In this document: one piece after another, positions 13,787 through 14,146 of the stretch | Numbering within the stretch: position 1 is the first letter of the stretch | How the letters are laid out: every line of letters begins with the position of its first letter | Origin: an uncultured Chthoniobacterales bacterium | GTDB taxonomy: Bacteria; Verrucomicrobiota; Verrucomicrobiia; Chthoniobacterales; UBA10450 | Assembly (NCBI GenBank): GCA_955652255.1 | Contig: CATPAW010000100.1 | Location: 1 to 14,146, forward strand | Length of the DNA stretch: 14,146 nucleotides | Direction of reading: 5' to 3' | Program-made: the position numbers and the translations under genes | The notes under the pieces: generated by a model | What the model was told of the DNA's origin: nothing | What the model saw: the letters and a program-made list of their open reading frames with translations, nothing else | The model's database searches: none

Positions 13787-14146
13787 CTACAGTTGACCGA
13801 GGAGTTTCACCACCACCTCGGTCAAGATTAGCTCGTGATCGAGCTGCGTGGTCACCAGTTTCAAATTCGCTTCGAGACAGGCCTGCATTCCATCAATTAG
13901 TTGTTTGGTTTCAAAACGATGAGCGTTTTGGGCGGCGATCCCGAGTGCGTAAGCGTTGATCGTGCCGTCTTTTTTTCGCGGCAAATGCTGCGTCGCCTCC
14001 GCGGGCAAACGATTGATCGTGGAAATGAACTGGAATGGGGCATGCGGACGCGGCAACCGGTGCCGCTCCATCAGATCTTTTGCGAGAAGTAAATTGCGAA
14101 CGGTGGGCAAAACCGCGATCAGTAAAATGCCGATGGCGCTTTCGCC
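13787..14146 (-). CDS. holA: DNA polymerase III delta subunit, C-terminal part (partial)
   Basis: The minus frame is open from the window edge to a TAG at 13787-13789 and gives the last 119 residues of a protein. The pattern fits the C-terminal helical collar domain of HolA, the clamp-loader delta subunit: GESAIGILLIAVLPTVRNLLLAKDLME, then ALGIAAQNAHRFETKQLIDGMQACLEANLKLVTTQLDHELILTEVVVKLL. In the family this corresponds to the 'P..ARKL..QA+.FS...L...L..L.EAD...K....D....LE.L..++' end. The ATPase-like N-terminal domains lie beyond the window. The TTG at 14110 is only an internal codon, not the start. Identification rests on pattern memory, so a related AAA+ clamp-loader protein is the main alternative. 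Confidence 0.65.
   Translation of the reverse strand, partial: GESAIGILLIAVLPTVRNLLLAKDLMERHRLPRPHAPFQFISTINRLPAEATQHLPRKKDGTINAYALGIAAQNAHRFETKQLIDGMQACLEANLKLVTTQLDHELILTEVVVKLLGQL

Noticed and set aside
1..14146. CRISPR array, insertion sequence or prophage
   Set aside because: No regularly spaced long repeats, no transposase, integrase or phage-structural reading frame was seen. The repeats present are short dispersed motifs or palindromes.

Overview
This 14.1-kb window reads as an ordinary bacterial chromosome segment of moderate-to-high GC, with dense genes on both strands. The most likely source is a Gram-negative verrucomicrobium (Spartobacteria/Chthoniobacterales-like). This is inferred from the mix of an ARC-Dop pair outside an actinobacterial setting, a prepilin of the Verrucomicrobia/Planctomycetes 'G/FTLIELL' type, a DUF4870 protein and the style of the infC product. 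No rRNA or phylogenetic marker settles it.

Layout: 1-121 is the tail of an unidentified gene. 337-410 is tRNA-Asp(GTC) on the minus strand, divergent from the main unit at 633-3893, which encodes an ARC/Mpa-type AAA+ ATPase followed by Dop (depupylase/Pup deamidase). The window shows no Pup/UBact, PafA or 20S proteasome gene. Convergent to dop is glgP (alpha-glucan phosphorylase), preceded on the same strand by a rhomboid protease. Divergent from the rhomboid gene is a DsbA/HCCA-isomerase-like protein, followed by infC (IF-3), which appears to start at a non-canonical CTG. ymdB (cyclic-nucleotide phosphodiesterase family) is convergent to infC. An exported N-acetylmuramoyl-L-alanine amidase diverges from ymdB. 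A prepilin gene and aroB lie in tandem on the minus strand. A DUF4870 membrane protein with an apparently leaderless promoter follows, and the window ends in the C-terminal part of holA (DNA polymerase III delta) on the minus strand.

Functional links are loose. ARC and Dop form one pathway (pupylation-type protein modification and turnover). The other genes are housekeeping: glycogen use, membrane proteolysis, translation initiation, cell-wall remodelling, shikimate pathway and replication.

The most unusual signal is not a gene. The 10-mer AAGATCGACA (or its complement TGTCGATCTT) occurs 17 times exactly, about once per 830 bp. It is found on both strands, in genes and between genes, and in all three reading frames. 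This resembles a DNA-level signal such as a DNA-uptake or chromosome-architecture sequence. Several intergenic gaps also hold compact palindromic elements.
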